From Cupriavidus sp. BIS7 (GTDB taxonomy: Bacteria; Pseudomonadota; Gammaproteobacteria; Burkholderiales; Burkholderiaceae), in NCBI RefSeq assembly GCF_000292345.1, contig NZ_ALOU01000040.1:79142-143141 (forward strand): a stretch of DNA of 64,000 bases. The letters run 5' to 3'. How positions within the stretch are numbered: the first letter of the stretch is position 1; every line of letters starts with the position of its first letter. This document shows positions 35,770 to 45,586 of the stretch, in pieces. A program made the position numbers and the translations under genes. Below the pieces are notes generated by a model. The model worked only from the letters and a program-made list of their open reading frames with translations. It did not search any database and had not been told where the DNA came from.

Positions 35770-36654
35770 ATGCCATCGATGCACTGGCTTGGCTGGATCC
35801 GCTTCTTCGAGGCGGCCGCGCGCCATCAGAACTTCGCCCGGGCTGCCGAGGAGTTGCACCTGACCCACGGCGCCATCAGCCGGCAGATCCGGCAGCTCGA
35901 GGACGAACTCGGCGTGGCCCTGTTCGAGCGGCGCAACCGTGCGGTTTTCCTGACCGAAGCCGGCCGCACGCTACATGTCGCAGCCACGCAGTCGATGGAC
36001 CTGCTGGCTGCCGCCGCCGAAAGAATCCGTGCGCCCGCGCGGAACGTGGCATTGACGCTGTCATGCGAGCCAACTATCGCGATGCGCTGGCTGATCCCGC
36101 GGCTTGCGCGCTTTTCCGCGCTGCACCCCGATATTCCGCTGCACCTGATGGCCGCCGGCGGGCCGATCGACTTTGCGCGCGGCGGCGTCGATGTTGCATT
36201 GCGCCGCAACGATTTTTCGTTCGACGCGCGCTGGCACACGCGCGAACTGGCGCCCGAGCGGGTCGGGCCCGTTTGCAGGCCGGATCTGGCCGCCGCCAAT
36301 CTTGATGCGCTGCAACGGCTCCATACGCGCACGCGGCCGGACGCCTGGCAGCGCTGGGCGCGCGGCTCGGGTATCACGCTGGTGGGCGGCGCCGACGTCT
36401 GGTACGAACACTTCTACCTGAGCCTGCAGGCTGCAGCGGCAGGCCTTGGCTGGGCCATCGCTTCTGAACTGATGGCCACCGATGAACTGGCCGATGGCCG
36501 ACTGGCGGCGCCGCACGGTTTTGTGGCGGACGGCTCCGCGTACTACCTGCTCTCGCCCGCACCGTTCGAGTACGACCCGCGCCGCGGCGCGTTGTTTGAC
36601 TGGCTGCGGACTGAGGCGCAGGCATCGTTGCAGGCACCCCCGGGGCCGGGATGA
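35770..36654 (+). CDS. LysR family regulator, GcvA-like
   Basis: A 294-residue LysR regulator. The helix-turn-helix covers residues 8-66 (F-A-R-A-A-E-E-L-H-L-T-H-G-A-I-S-R). The effector domain resembles that of GcvA (A-M-R-W-L-I-P-R-L-A-R-F near 105). It is divergent from the RhtB exporter gene and probably controls its expression, as LysR regulators of exporters do. Confidence 0.9.
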   Translation: MPSMHWLGWIRFFEAAARHQNFARAAEELHLTHGAISRQIRQLEDELGVALFERRNRAVFLTEAGRTLHVAATQSMDLLAAAAERIRAPARNVALTLSCEPTIAMRWLIPRLARFSALHPDIPLHLMAAGGPIDFARGGVDVALRRNDFSFDARWHTRELAPERVGPVCRPDLAAANLDALQRLHTRTRPDAWQRWARGSGITLVGGADVWYEHFYLSLQAAAAGLGWAIASELMATDELADGRLAAPHGFVADGSAYYLLSPAPFEYDPRRGALFDWLRTEAQASLQAPPGPG

Positions 36655-36856
36655 GGCAAAAAGCGTTGAGGACGCCACCCCTCCGAAGTCGGTCGCTAAA
36701 GTTACGTCGTATTTTGCCGAAGGCCATGGCAGATGCTTGCGCCGCCTTTGGGTGACGCTTACCATGCGGCGCTGGCTCGCCGCGGGATTTCAACCAATTC
36801 CGGCGCCCGTCCGCCGGGTGCAGCGTGGCGTAACCCTTTCGACGTAGCGTATTTCC

Positions 36857-37654
36857 ATGAGTCTTCAAGATCCCCGCGGGTCCAAGCTGGCCCAACCACA
36901 GTCCCAGGTCAAGGGCGATTCAGACGAGCAGGACGGCGCTGCGCATTCGGATGAACGCTACCGGCTGACCCACAGCTCGCAGATCGGGACCGTGCTGCGC
37001 GACATGGCATGGCAGAAATGTCTGCTCAATGTTCGCTCGAAGGGCGGTTCGGAAATCGTGACGTCGATCCTGCACGTCGATCCGGCCAACAAGACTTTCA
37101 TCTTCGACTGGTGCCGTGCAGACGGCGAGCGCCAGGCGTTGATGGCATCCGACCAGAATGCGTTCTCGGGCCTGCTGCGCGGCGTGCCGGTGAACTTCAT
37201 GGTGGGCACGCCCGGCGCAACGCGCTTCGAAGGCGGTCCGGCCTTTATCGCCGATTTCCCCGAGAAGCTCTATCACTTCCAGCGCCGCCGCCATTTCCGC
37301 GCCCGCACGCTGCTGACCAAGGGCTATCGTTGCGAACTCCGCATGCCTGACAGCGCCGAAAAGCAGGTGCTGCAGCTGGATATCGCCGATCTGTCGCTTT
37401 CCGGGGTGGGCCTGCGCTCGCGCGCGGTGGGGGCGGACTTGTTGCCGGTGGGTACCGTGGTCAAGCGCTGCCTGCTCGATTTCGCCGAACTCGGCCGGCT
37501 GGAACTGGATATGCAGGTGGTTGGCCACTGGCTGGTGGGCTTCGACGACAACACCGTCCACCACTACGGTTGCGCATTCCTGAACCCGGACGGGCGCATG
37601 GAGAACTTCCTGCAGCGCCTGGTTTTCCAGCTCGAACTGGCGCACCGGGGCTGA
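36857..37654 (+). CDS. YcgR-like flagellar brake protein with PilZ domain
   Basis: A 265-residue cytoplasmic protein. An N-terminal YcgR domain (about 40-135) is followed by a PilZ domain with the cyclic-di-GMP motif R-R-R-x-x-R at 143-148 and D-L-S-L-S-G at 178-183. With c-di-GMP bound, YcgR proteins slow the flagellar motor. No flagellar gene is nearby, so the partner is inferred from the family. The gene stands alone; GC-rich hairpins follow its stop. Confidence 0.88.
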   Translation: MSLQDPRGSKLAQPQSQVKGDSDEQDGAAHSDERYRLTHSSQIGTVLRDMAWQKCLLNVRSKGGSEIVTSILHVDPANKTFIFDWCRADGERQALMASDQNAFSGLLRGVPVNFMVGTPGATRFEGGPAFIADFPEKLYHFQRRRHFRARTLLTKGYRCELRMPDSAEKQVLQLDIADLSLSGVGLRSRAVGADLLPVGTVVKRCLLDFAELGRLELDMQVVGHWLVGFDDNTVHHYGCAFLNPDGRMENFLQRLVFQLELAHRG

Positions 37655-37698
37655 CGCCCCGGCGGGACCGGAAGCGGCCCGGGTTTCGCCCGGGTTCC

Positions 37699-37742
37699 GC
37701 TCGCTCAGATTTCGGTCAGGTTCCGCTCAGGTTCCGATCATC
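37699..37742. repeat. 11-bp tandem repeat at the IclR gene stop
   Basis: Four degenerate 11-base units run across the stop codon. On the minus strand each carries a TGA or GAT-type triplet at the same phase (37738-40, 37727-29 the real stop, 37716-18, 37705-07). The period of 11 places the TGAs in different reading frames. Confidence 0.8.
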
Positions 37743-38575
37743 TTGCCAATTGCGGCTGCCGCCTCGCGCATGGGGCCGAGCAGCCGCGAAATCATCTCCG
37801 TCTCGGACACCTTGCCGGCCTTCACGCTGACGCTGATGGCCGCCAGCACCACACCGGCCTGCGAGCGCACCGGCACGGCAATCGCACGCAAGCCCGGCTC
37901 AAGTTCCTCGTCGATCAGGACGTAGTCCATGTCGCGCGCGCGCTGGAATGCTGCTTCCAGTTCCGGGCGCGAAATCTTCGTCAGCAGCGTACGCGGGCGC
38001 AGTTCGGCATGCTCGAAAAATGCTTCGAGGATCGGCTGGGGCTGATGCGCAAGCAAGAGACGCCCCGTTGACGTGCAGTAGGCCGGCAGCCGGCTTCCCA
38101 TGCCGAGCGCGTGGGTCATGACGCGCTGCACCTCGGAGCGAACCAGGTACAGGATGTCGGTGCCGTCCAGGATGGCCAGTGCCGACGTTTCATGCACGCG
38201 TGCGCTGAGGTTGTCCAGGATTGGCTGCGCCAGCGACACGATCGATGATGACGAGAAATACGCGTGGCCCAGATGCAGCACACGTGGGCGCAGCGCGAAA
38301 TGGCCGTCCTGCTGGCTCACGTATCCAAGCTGCTCCAGCGTATAGAGACAACGCCTGACCGAGGCCCGCGACAACTGCGTGCGCTGTGCAACCTGCGAAA
38401 TCGTGAGCGGGCGTTTGCGTTCCGAGAATGCCTCAAGAACGGTCAGCCCGCGTGCCAGCGATAGCATGAAGTTGGGATCGCCGGCAAAGCTGCCGAGGAT
38501 ATCGGCGGGCGGCTTGGCGGCGCGCACGGTATCGGCTTGCGCCGGCTTGAGACGGATGGGGCTCGGTGCGTCCAT
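37727..38575 (-). CDS. IclR family regulator (PcaR/PobR type)
   Basis: A 282-residue IclR regulator. The winged helix-turn-helix lies at about 35-90 (L-T-I-S-Q-V-A-Q-R-T-Q-L-S-R-A-S-V-R-R). The GAF-like effector domain covers about 105-280, with C-T-S-T-G-R-L-L-L near 170. The long N-terminus and the Y-V-S-Q-Q-D-G-H-F linker match the PcaR/PcaU/PobR branch that controls aromatic-acid catabolism. No catabolic gene is near, so it must act at a distance. Confidence 0.87.
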   Translation of the reverse strand: MDAPSPIRLKPAQADTVRAAKPPADILGSFAGDPNFMLSLARGLTVLEAFSERKRPLTISQVAQRTQLSRASVRRCLYTLEQLGYVSQQDGHFALRPRVLHLGHAYFSSSSIVSLAQPILDNLSARVHETSALAILDGTDILYLVRSEVQRVMTHALGMGSRLPAYCTSTGRLLLAHQPQPILEAFFEHAELRPRTLLTKISRPELEAAFQRARDMDYVLIDEELEPGLRAIAVPVRSQAGVVLAAISVSVKAGKVSETEMISRLLGPMREAAAAIGKMIGT

Positions 38576-38646
38576 GGGTGCGGTGCGGGGGCGTTCGATA
38601 ATCGCGCATCATAACGCTCCGGCGCACGGACTGCTGCGCTTCGGAC

Positions 38647-38675
38647 AAAAAAATGTCGCCGATTGGGGCGGCGAC
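38647..38675 (-). terminator. Rho-independent terminator after the patatin-BamA gene
   Basis: On the minus strand a 7-bp stem (38669-38675 with 38655-38661, 7-base loop) is followed by ATTTTTTT. It lies about 145 bases past the patatin-BamA stop and before the IclR gene. Confidence 0.75.
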
Positions 38676-38820
38676 GGGGAAGGGGGTGTCAGTCAAGACG
38701 GGGGTCTTGGCGACCTGACCAGTATAGGCACGCGCGCAAAGACATTAAATACAACTAAGGTGGGGGTCGGGCGTCATAGACATTTCGCCTGGCGGATTCC
38801 CGGGCACTTCACCTATTCAC

Positions 38821-41076
38821 CTATGGCTTGCCCAGGAACAGGTAGAACGCATAGTTGCCGCCGGCCGCACGGCCGTACCCGAGGTAGAGCGGGCCGATCG
38901 GGCTGTCGATGCCGAAGAACGCGGCTACCGATTTCAGCAGGCCGGTTGGGCTGCCCGGCACCAGCGGTGCGCCGACGCGCCCGGCCTCCAGCGAGAAGCC
39001 CGCATAGGCGCCATCGAAGAAGGTCTGGTGAATCAGCTTGTTGTAGTAGACCATCCGCGCGAACTGCAGGTTGCCGCCGATCAGCTGCCCGGTGCTGTAG
39101 CCGGACTGCTGCAGGAAGCCGCCCCACTGGAACAGGTCATAGTTGGGCAAGGCCGGGCCGCCGAGGTTGCTGCCGGCCCTGACGCCGAAGCTCAACGTGT
39201 TGTTGCCGATCGAATACGCCCACGTGCCGCTGATGTCGCCCTTCGTATAGGTGTTGGTGGCGCCCATGCCGCCCTGCGAGGCGTAGATGTTCAGGGTGCC
39301 GCCATACCCGTAGCGCGGGAAGTTGATGTTGTCGATCTGATCCACCAGTAACCGGCCCGTGACCGCACGGCGCTGGATGTGGCCGGGCCCCGGCGCCAGG
39401 ACCACGGGGCCCGTGGACAGCGTGGCGTTCTGCTCGCCGATGACCACGCCGACGCGGGCCTCGCCATACTTGGTGAACTGGCTGCCGAAATCGAACGCGA
39501 GATCTGAACGGCGCAGGTCGTACTGCGCGAACCTGGTGTCGCCGTTGAAGATATTGACGGGCCGCCGTTCCAACTCGATGCGCGGCGCGACGAAGAACAA
39601 CTGGCGCGTGTCGATCGGCTGATAGAACTCGCTGATCAGGCTCGATGTCTGGCCCACCTGCACGTCGGTGCGCCACTCGGCACCGAGCGAATTGAGCCAC
39701 GTGCGGCGATAGCTGGCCAGCAGGTTGAAGTAGGCCTCGCCGCGGAAGTCGGTGCTGAGACCAAGGCCGAAGCGCAGGTAGTTCGGCCCGTACGATTTCT
39801 CGATGGCGTCGACCGAAAGCACGCGCTTGCCCGGCTCTTCCAGAAAGCGATAGTTCACGTGCTCGAAGTCGCCGGTACCGAACAGGCGCCGCATGTCGCG
39901 ATCCAGCGTGGCCTGCGAGATCGGCTCGCCCGGCCTGGTTTCCATCGTGGCCGCGGCAAACGCCGGGTTCACGCGTTCCATTGGCGCGAAGCGGATCTCG
40001 TCGACAGGCCGCTGGTCAGGTGGCGGCAGCGCCTTCTGCGCCGTGCGCAACCGGGCGTACTGCTCCTGCGGCAGCGAGAGCGCCGCCAGCCGGGTTGCCT
40101 GGCGCCGTGCGGCGGCTTCGCCAATCGGGATCGTCCTGGGCAGGTGGTCGAAATCGCCGGCCGAGAAATCGCCAAGCTCGGGCAGGATCAGGATGTCGGC
40201 CGGTTGCAGGGACGCCAGCGACGCGCGCACGTTCTGCTCGGTCAGGATATTGAGCATCTGGCCGGTCACGCCGATCAGAGAGGTCAGTTCGTCGCGCTTC
40301 ATCAGCGGCGTACCAAGGTTGACGGCAATGATGATGTCCGCACCCATCGCTCGCGCAACGTCGACGGGCAGGTTATCGGTCAGGCCGCCATCCACCAGCA
40401 GCTTGCCCTGGTATTCGGTGGGGGCCACCGCGCCGGGTACCGACATGCTCGCGCGCATCACGTTGGCCAGTTCGCCTTCGCGGAAGACCACCGGCGTGCC
40501 CGACACCAGATCCGTGGCCACCGCGCGGTACGGAATCGGCAGCGTATCGAAATTGCGATAGCCGGGGGCATTGGCCAGCTTGCGCAACACCGTTTCAAGC
40601 TGCACGCCCGACACGGCGCCCTTGGGCAGCAGCAGGCCGTCCGACCGCACGCCGATCTCGGGGGTGAACAGGTTCGTGTGGTCGTCCATCTTGCGGCGGA
40701 TGGCAAGATCCTGGCGTGGCGGGCGTTCCTTGAAGATCGTCTCCGTGGTCAGTCCGCCGACGAGCTTTTCCATGTCCGCCGTGCTCATGCCGGTAGCGTA
40801 TGCGCCACCGACGAGCGACCCCATGCTTGTGCCGGCGATGCAGTCGATCGGCACGCGCAATTCCTCAAGCACCTTGAGCACCCCGATATGGGCCGCGCCG
40901 CGTGCACCTCCGCCAGACAGCACCAGGCAGATCTTTGGCCGTCCCTGCGGGTGCGCTGCGGCATCGGTTTCGGGCCCGGCGGCGGCCGGCATTCCTGCCA
41001 GCAAGCAAGCGCATAGTGCCGCCAGCCATCCGGCACGGCGAAGAAGGGTGGGGGCGAGGCGCGTTGCAGTCGGCAT
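38821..41076 (-). CDS. Patatin-like phospholipase with outer-membrane barrel (PlpD-like)
   Basis: A 751-residue protein of the type Vd autotransporter design. A signal peptide (about 1-33) precedes a patatin domain with the oxyanion motif G-G-G-A-R-G near 54, the nucleophile G-T-S-M-G near 85, and the D-G-G dyad motif near 210. A POTRA-like part (about 330-400) and a BamA-type 16-strand barrel follow, ending in L-G-K-P. The passenger hydrolyses phospholipids at the cell surface or after release. The ATG at 41076 is the first start that gives a normal signal peptide. The stop lies in an 8-bp tandem duplication. Confidence 0.9.
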   Translation of the reverse strand: MPTATRLAPTLLRRAGWLAALCACLLAGMPAAAGPETDAAAHPQGRPKICLVLSGGGARGAAHIGVLKVLEELRVPIDCIAGTSMGSLVGGAYATGMSTADMEKLVGGLTTETIFKERPPRQDLAIRRKMDDHTNLFTPEIGVRSDGLLLPKGAVSGVQLETVLRKLANAPGYRNFDTLPIPYRAVATDLVSGTPVVFREGELANVMRASMSVPGAVAPTEYQGKLLVDGGLTDNLPVDVARAMGADIIIAVNLGTPLMKRDELTSLIGVTGQMLNILTEQNVRASLASLQPADILILPELGDFSAGDFDHLPRTIPIGEAAARRQATRLAALSLPQEQYARLRTAQKALPPPDQRPVDEIRFAPMERVNPAFAAATMETRPGEPISQATLDRDMRRLFGTGDFEHVNYRFLEEPGKRVLSVDAIEKSYGPNYLRFGLGLSTDFRGEAYFNLLASYRRTWLNSLGAEWRTDVQVGQTSSLISEFYQPIDTRQLFFVAPRIELERRPVNIFNGDTRFAQYDLRRSDLAFDFGSQFTKYGEARVGVVIGEQNATLSTGPVVLAPGPGHIQRRAVTGRLLVDQIDNINFPRYGYGGTLNIYASQGGMGATNTYTKGDISGTWAYSIGNNTLSFGVRAGSNLGGPALPNYDLFQWGGFLQQSGYSTGQLIGGNLQFARMVYYNKLIHQTFFDGAYAGFSLEAGRVGAPLVPGSPTGLLKSVAAFFGIDSPIGPLYLGYGRAAGGNYAFYLFLGKP

Positions 41077-41307
41077 GTCAGGTTGAGGTCTGCGGGCAAT
41101 GCCGCGAGCCACAACACTAGCAGCGTGATCCGTATGCCGCACATGGCAGCCGTATGGATCGAAACAATTCAGCATGGGCGCCGGAAGCGTTCAGATCAGA
41201 GGCCGATTGCGCAGCCTCTGTCGGGCATCGGTCGGGCACCTGTCCGCGCCGGCCGGAATTGCGGAGGCGGCATATACTGGCGCCGTACCCGTATCTTTTT
41301 GCCCGCT

Positions 41308-41535
41308 GTGTCTTCCTCCAAGTCTTCCTCCGAGTCTTCCCGATTCCACTCCGACGATCCCCGGCCCCAGCCGCCCGAGCGCCCCGGCGACAACGAGTGC
41401 TGCGGCAGCGGGTGCGATCCGTGCGTATTCGATTTCTATAACGACGAGATGGAGCGGTACCGTCAGGAACTGAGGGCGTGGGAGGCGCGCCAGGCCGCCC
41501 ACGAACAGACCGAAAAGACCGTCACCCATCCGTGA
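41308..41535 (+). CDS. Small oxidoreductase-like domain protein
   Basis: A 75-residue protein starting with GTG at 41308. The middle carries N-E-C-C-G-S-G-C-D-P-C-V-F-D, the four- to five-cysteine signature of the oxidoreductase-like N-terminal family (PF09791, as in OXLD1), followed by an acidic helix. The N-terminus has a 12-bp tandem duplication coding S-S-S-K / S-S-S-E. Its TGA overlaps the GTG start of the sirtuin gene (GTGA), so the two are co-translated. Role unknown; a metal or Fe-S cluster may be bound. Confidence 0.75.
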   Translation: MSSSKSSSESSRFHSDDPRPQPPERPGDNECCGSGCDPCVFDFYNDEMERYRQELRAWEARQAAHEQTEKTVTHP

Positions 41536-42365
41536 GCACGTCCCCTGCGCTTCGCGATTTCGTCGAGCAGCATCCGCGCCTGTTCGTCTTGACCGGTGCA
41601 GGCATCAGCACGGACTCGGGCATTCCGGGCTACCGCGACGAGCAGGGGCGCTGGCAGCGGTCGGCGCCAATGACGATCAGCGCGTTCATGAGCGGCCACG
41701 CGGCGCGTCAGCGCTACTGGGCGCGCAGCATGATCGGCTGGCCCGTGGCCGCGGGCGCGCAACCCAATATCAGTCATCGCATCGTGGCAAGGCTTGGCGA
41801 CGCCGGGCGCGTCTCGGCGCTGGTCACGCAGAACGTGGACGGGCTGCATCAGCGGGCGGGCAGCCACGATGTGATCGAGCTGCACGGCAGCATCGGACAG
41901 GTGATCTGTCTGTCCTGCGCCACGCGCTATCCGCGTGCGGACGTGCAGCACTGGCTCTGGCAGCACAATCCCGATTTCCATGGCGTGTCCGCGGTGCCTG
42001 CGGCCGATGGCGACGCGCACCTTGAATCACCGTTGTTCGACAACTTCGCCGTGCCGGTCTGCGAGCGGTGCGAGGGCGTGCTCAAGCCCGATGTCGTGTT
42101 TTTCGGCGAGTCCGTGCCGCGCGAACGTGTCGATGCGGGCCGCGCGGCGCTTGGCCAGTCCGATGCGCTGCTGGTCGTCGGATCGTCGTTGACGGTGTTC
42201 TCGGGATATCGGTTCTGCCTGTGGGCAAAGGAGCGCGGCCTGCCGATCGCGGCGCTCAACCTCGGGACCACGCGCGCAGATCCGCTGCTGACGCTCAAGG
42301 TTTCCGCGCCAATCGGTCCCGCGTTGTCCGCGCTGGCAGCCGGCATCGGGCTACAGGCCGATTGA
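41532..42365 (+). CDS. SIR2 family NAD-dependent protein deacetylase
   Basis: A 277-residue sirtuin. The NAD site G-A-G-I-S-T-D-S-G-I-P-G-Y-R starts at about residue 22. T-Q-N-V-D-G-L-H and the catalytic His in E-L-H-G-S are near 100 and 117. Two C-x-x-C pairs hold the structural zinc (C-L-S-C near 127 and C-E-R-C near 178). V-V-G-S-S-L-T-V closes the NAD pocket. The GTG start overlaps the preceding stop by two bases. Sirtuins remove acyl groups from lysines, for example on acetyl-CoA synthetase. Confidence 0.92.
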   Translation: MSTSPALRDFVEQHPRLFVLTGAGISTDSGIPGYRDEQGRWQRSAPMTISAFMSGHAARQRYWARSMIGWPVAAGAQPNISHRIVARLGDAGRVSALVTQNVDGLHQRAGSHDVIELHGSIGQVICLSCATRYPRADVQHWLWQHNPDFHGVSAVPAADGDAHLESPLFDNFAVPVCERCEGVLKPDVVFFGESVPRERVDAGRAALGQSDALLVVGSSLTVFSGYRFCLWAKERGLPIAALNLGTTRADPLLTLKVSAPIGPALSALAAGIGLQAD

Positions 42366-42401
42366 AGGGCTGATTGAAGGGGCGATTGAAGGTCCGATTG
42401 A
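42360..42401. repeat. 12-bp tandem repeat across the sirtuin stop
   Basis: Units GATTGAAGGGCT, GATTGAAGGGGC, GATTGAAGGTCC and GATTGACCG follow each other. The real stop is the TGA of the first unit. The period of 12 gives four in-frame TGA codons, each after Asp. Confidence 0.92.
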
Positions 42402-42435
42402 CCGCCGTCGCTCCGCTGGTGTTTCGCGTGGCCCG

Positions 42436-43026
42436 CTAGCGCAGGTTGACCTGCACGCGGATGCCGTCGGGCGCCACGGTGATGGCGCCCGGCTCCACGT
42501 CCTTGCCGTTGAAGCGAAGCTCGTCGGGTTTGAACGTGTATAGCGGATAGTCCTTCAGCAACTGCTGGGCCACGACCGCGCCGATCGCGTTGAGCTGATC
42601 GCGGTACTCGCTCATGCCTTGCACCTGCACGTCCTGCACCGTGGGGTTGTCCAGCAGCACCGCGCGGCGCGTGGCGTCATAGCGGACGCCGCTGTTCAGC
42701 GCCAGCGTGCCGTTGATCGGCGGAGACGGCAGCACCGTGTTCGTCAGCGCGGCATCCATCTGCGTGGTGACGCGGTTGCTAGCCTGGTCGAGCACCAGGC
42801 GCGGGTTGGATAGCTGCACGCTAACCAGTTCGCCGTAGCGCAGCGTGGCCGGGAAGCGTTTGTCGATGGCGCTCTGGAGTTCGCCCTTGGTGAATGTGTA
42901 TTCGCCGGTCCAGACGTTATAGCCCGCGTGGGCCGTGCCAAGGGTGGCAACGGAGGCGGCGGCGACGGCAAACGCAAGCAGCGGGCGGCGCGCGCGGGAC
43001 AGGGCGGTGGTCAGGGTACGAAACAT
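42436..43026 (-). CDS. DUF1439 family secreted protein
   Basis: A 196-residue protein with a signal peptide of about 34 residues (A-H-A before GYNV). The rest matches DUF1439 / YceB-type proteins: a helix F-T-K-G-E-L-Q-S-A-I-D-K-R-F-P, then a long antiparallel sheet as in lipid-binding TULIP-like folds. There is no lipobox Cys, unlike E. coli YceB. The function is unknown. It is upstream of nothing obvious; slyX lies behind it on the same strand. Confidence 0.8.
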   Translation of the reverse strand: MFRTLTTALSRARRPLLAFAVAAASVATLGTAHAGYNVWTGEYTFTKGELQSAIDKRFPATLRYGELVSVQLSNPRLVLDQASNRVTTQMDAALTNTVLPSPPINGTLALNSGVRYDATRRAVLLDNPTVQDVQVQGMSEYRDQLNAIGAVVAQQLLKDYPLYTFKPDELRFNGKDVEPGAITVAPDGIRVQVNLR

Positions 43027-43137
43027 GGGCGCAATGCGGATCGGGGCGGATCAGGGCGGGTCTGGATACGCGGTCAGACCGGCGCCGTATGGCGATCGTT
43101 CCGGCAAGTGACGTGCGCGTGGGTGTGCCCCCTAGCG

Positions 43138-43341
43138 TCAGTAGTGCGGCGGGATTTCGTGCTGCGGGTTGGATTCCGCGTCGGTGGGTGCGCTGGCGCG
43201 CACCTGCTGGTACAGCGCGCGAAACTGGGCTTGCAGCAGGTCGATCTGTTGCTGCTGGCGGGCAACCGCAAGGTTCAGCGTTTCGATCAGGTCCTCCTGG
43301 AAGGCAACCTTGATCTCCAGATCGGTGAGGCGGGATTCCAT
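43138..43341 (-). CDS. slyX: SlyX family protein
   Basis: A 67-residue coiled-coil protein with the conserved start M-E-S-R-L-T-D-L-E-I-K-V-A-F-Q-E and a later Q-Q-Q-Q-I-D-L-L-Q. SlyX is a widespread short protein without a known mechanism. The ATG at 43341 has CCGGAGA upstream; the longer frame to 43434 has no family match. The end has two stop codons three codons apart. Confidence 0.88.
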   Translation of the reverse strand: MESRLTDLEIKVAFQEDLIETLNLAVARQQQQIDLLQAQFRALYQQVRASAPTDAESNPQHEIPPHY

Positions 43342-43414
43342 GGCGTTCTCCGGTTGGCCGCGCATTGTACGGGACTGTACGGCACGGCCTGCCCGGAGAG
43401 GATGGATGAGCGGC

Positions 43415-43846
43415 TTAGTGCTTCGCGCCGGCAATCACCATCCACATCACGCCGAACTTGTCGGTAACCATGCCAAAGCGCTCGCTGAAGAAGGTCTGCG
43501 CGGGCGGCATGACCACCTGGCCACCCTGGGCCAGCGTGTTGATCGTCTTGTCGCACTCGGCGGCGCTGGCCACCGCCAGCGACAGGCCGAAACCCTTGAA
43601 CTCGGCCTTGCCCTTGCACTCGCCGTCGGAACCCATGATGACCGCGTCGCCAATGTGCAGGGCCATGTGCATGATCTTGTCTTCGTTGCCGCTGCCCGGA
43701 CCGCAGCCCGGACTCGTTGCTTCCTTGGGGGCGTCGCTGAATCTCAGCATGGCTTCCACCTTGGCACCCAGGGCGGTCTTGTAGAACTCGGCCGCTTCCT
43801 CAGCGCGGCCATCGAAAAACAGATACGGCTGGACATTCGAGGACAT
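43415..43846 (-). CDS. VOC family protein, PhnB-like
   Basis: A 143-residue protein of the vicinal-oxygen-chelate fold, PhnB/3-demethylubiquinone type. It has the Q-P-Y-L-F-F-D-G-R-A-E-E-A start, an M-H-M-A-L strand and the closing F-F-S-E-R-F-G-M-V-T-D-K-F-G-V-x-W. Such proteins bind a metal or a small ligand; many have no known activity. It stands alone before argG, which is divergent. Confidence 0.87.
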   Translation of the reverse strand: MSSNVQPYLFFDGRAEEAAEFYKTALGAKVEAMLRFSDAPKEATSPGCGPGSGNEDKIMHMALHIGDAVIMGSDGECKGKAEFKGFGLSLAVASAAECDKTINTLAQGGQVVMPPAQTFFSERFGMVTDKFGVMWMVIAGAKH

Positions 43847-44079
43847 CGATTACTCCTGTTGGATGGGCGCCCGATATGGCCGGGCGGGGGGTATGCGGCA
43901 CTTGTGTACGCCGTCCACAAAGACTAGGCGAGGGCTCTAACAATGTCCACATTTATTTTTGGGGACGGATAAGCCGGAGCGCGAAGGCCCGGTTTTGCCG
44001 CCGCTGTTTGGCGCTGACGCCGGGCCATGTCACAATCCACGGTTACGAGTTTCGGGCGCCGGACCGGCTCGCCGTGTGA

Positions 44080-45459
<1,380 letters not shown>

Positions 45460-45482
45460 GCGGCGGTACGCACCTGACGAAG

Positions 45483-45513
45483 AACGGCACGAGCGATCGT
45501 GCCGTTTTTTTTT
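45483..45513 (+). terminator. Rho-independent terminator of argG
   Basis: A perfect 10-bp stem (45483-45492 with 45497-45506) with loop GCGA is followed by a run of nine T. Confidence 0.93.
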
Positions 45514-45586
45514 GCGCCAGGCGTTCGCTGCAAATCGCCGCACAACACGGCAAAATGCTTCCGACCTGCTCACCTGGGAATCCGCC

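Noticed and set aside
37655..37700. Terminator after the YcgR-like gene
   Set aside because: Two GC-rich hairpins are present but no T run follows, so the call is too weak for a feature.
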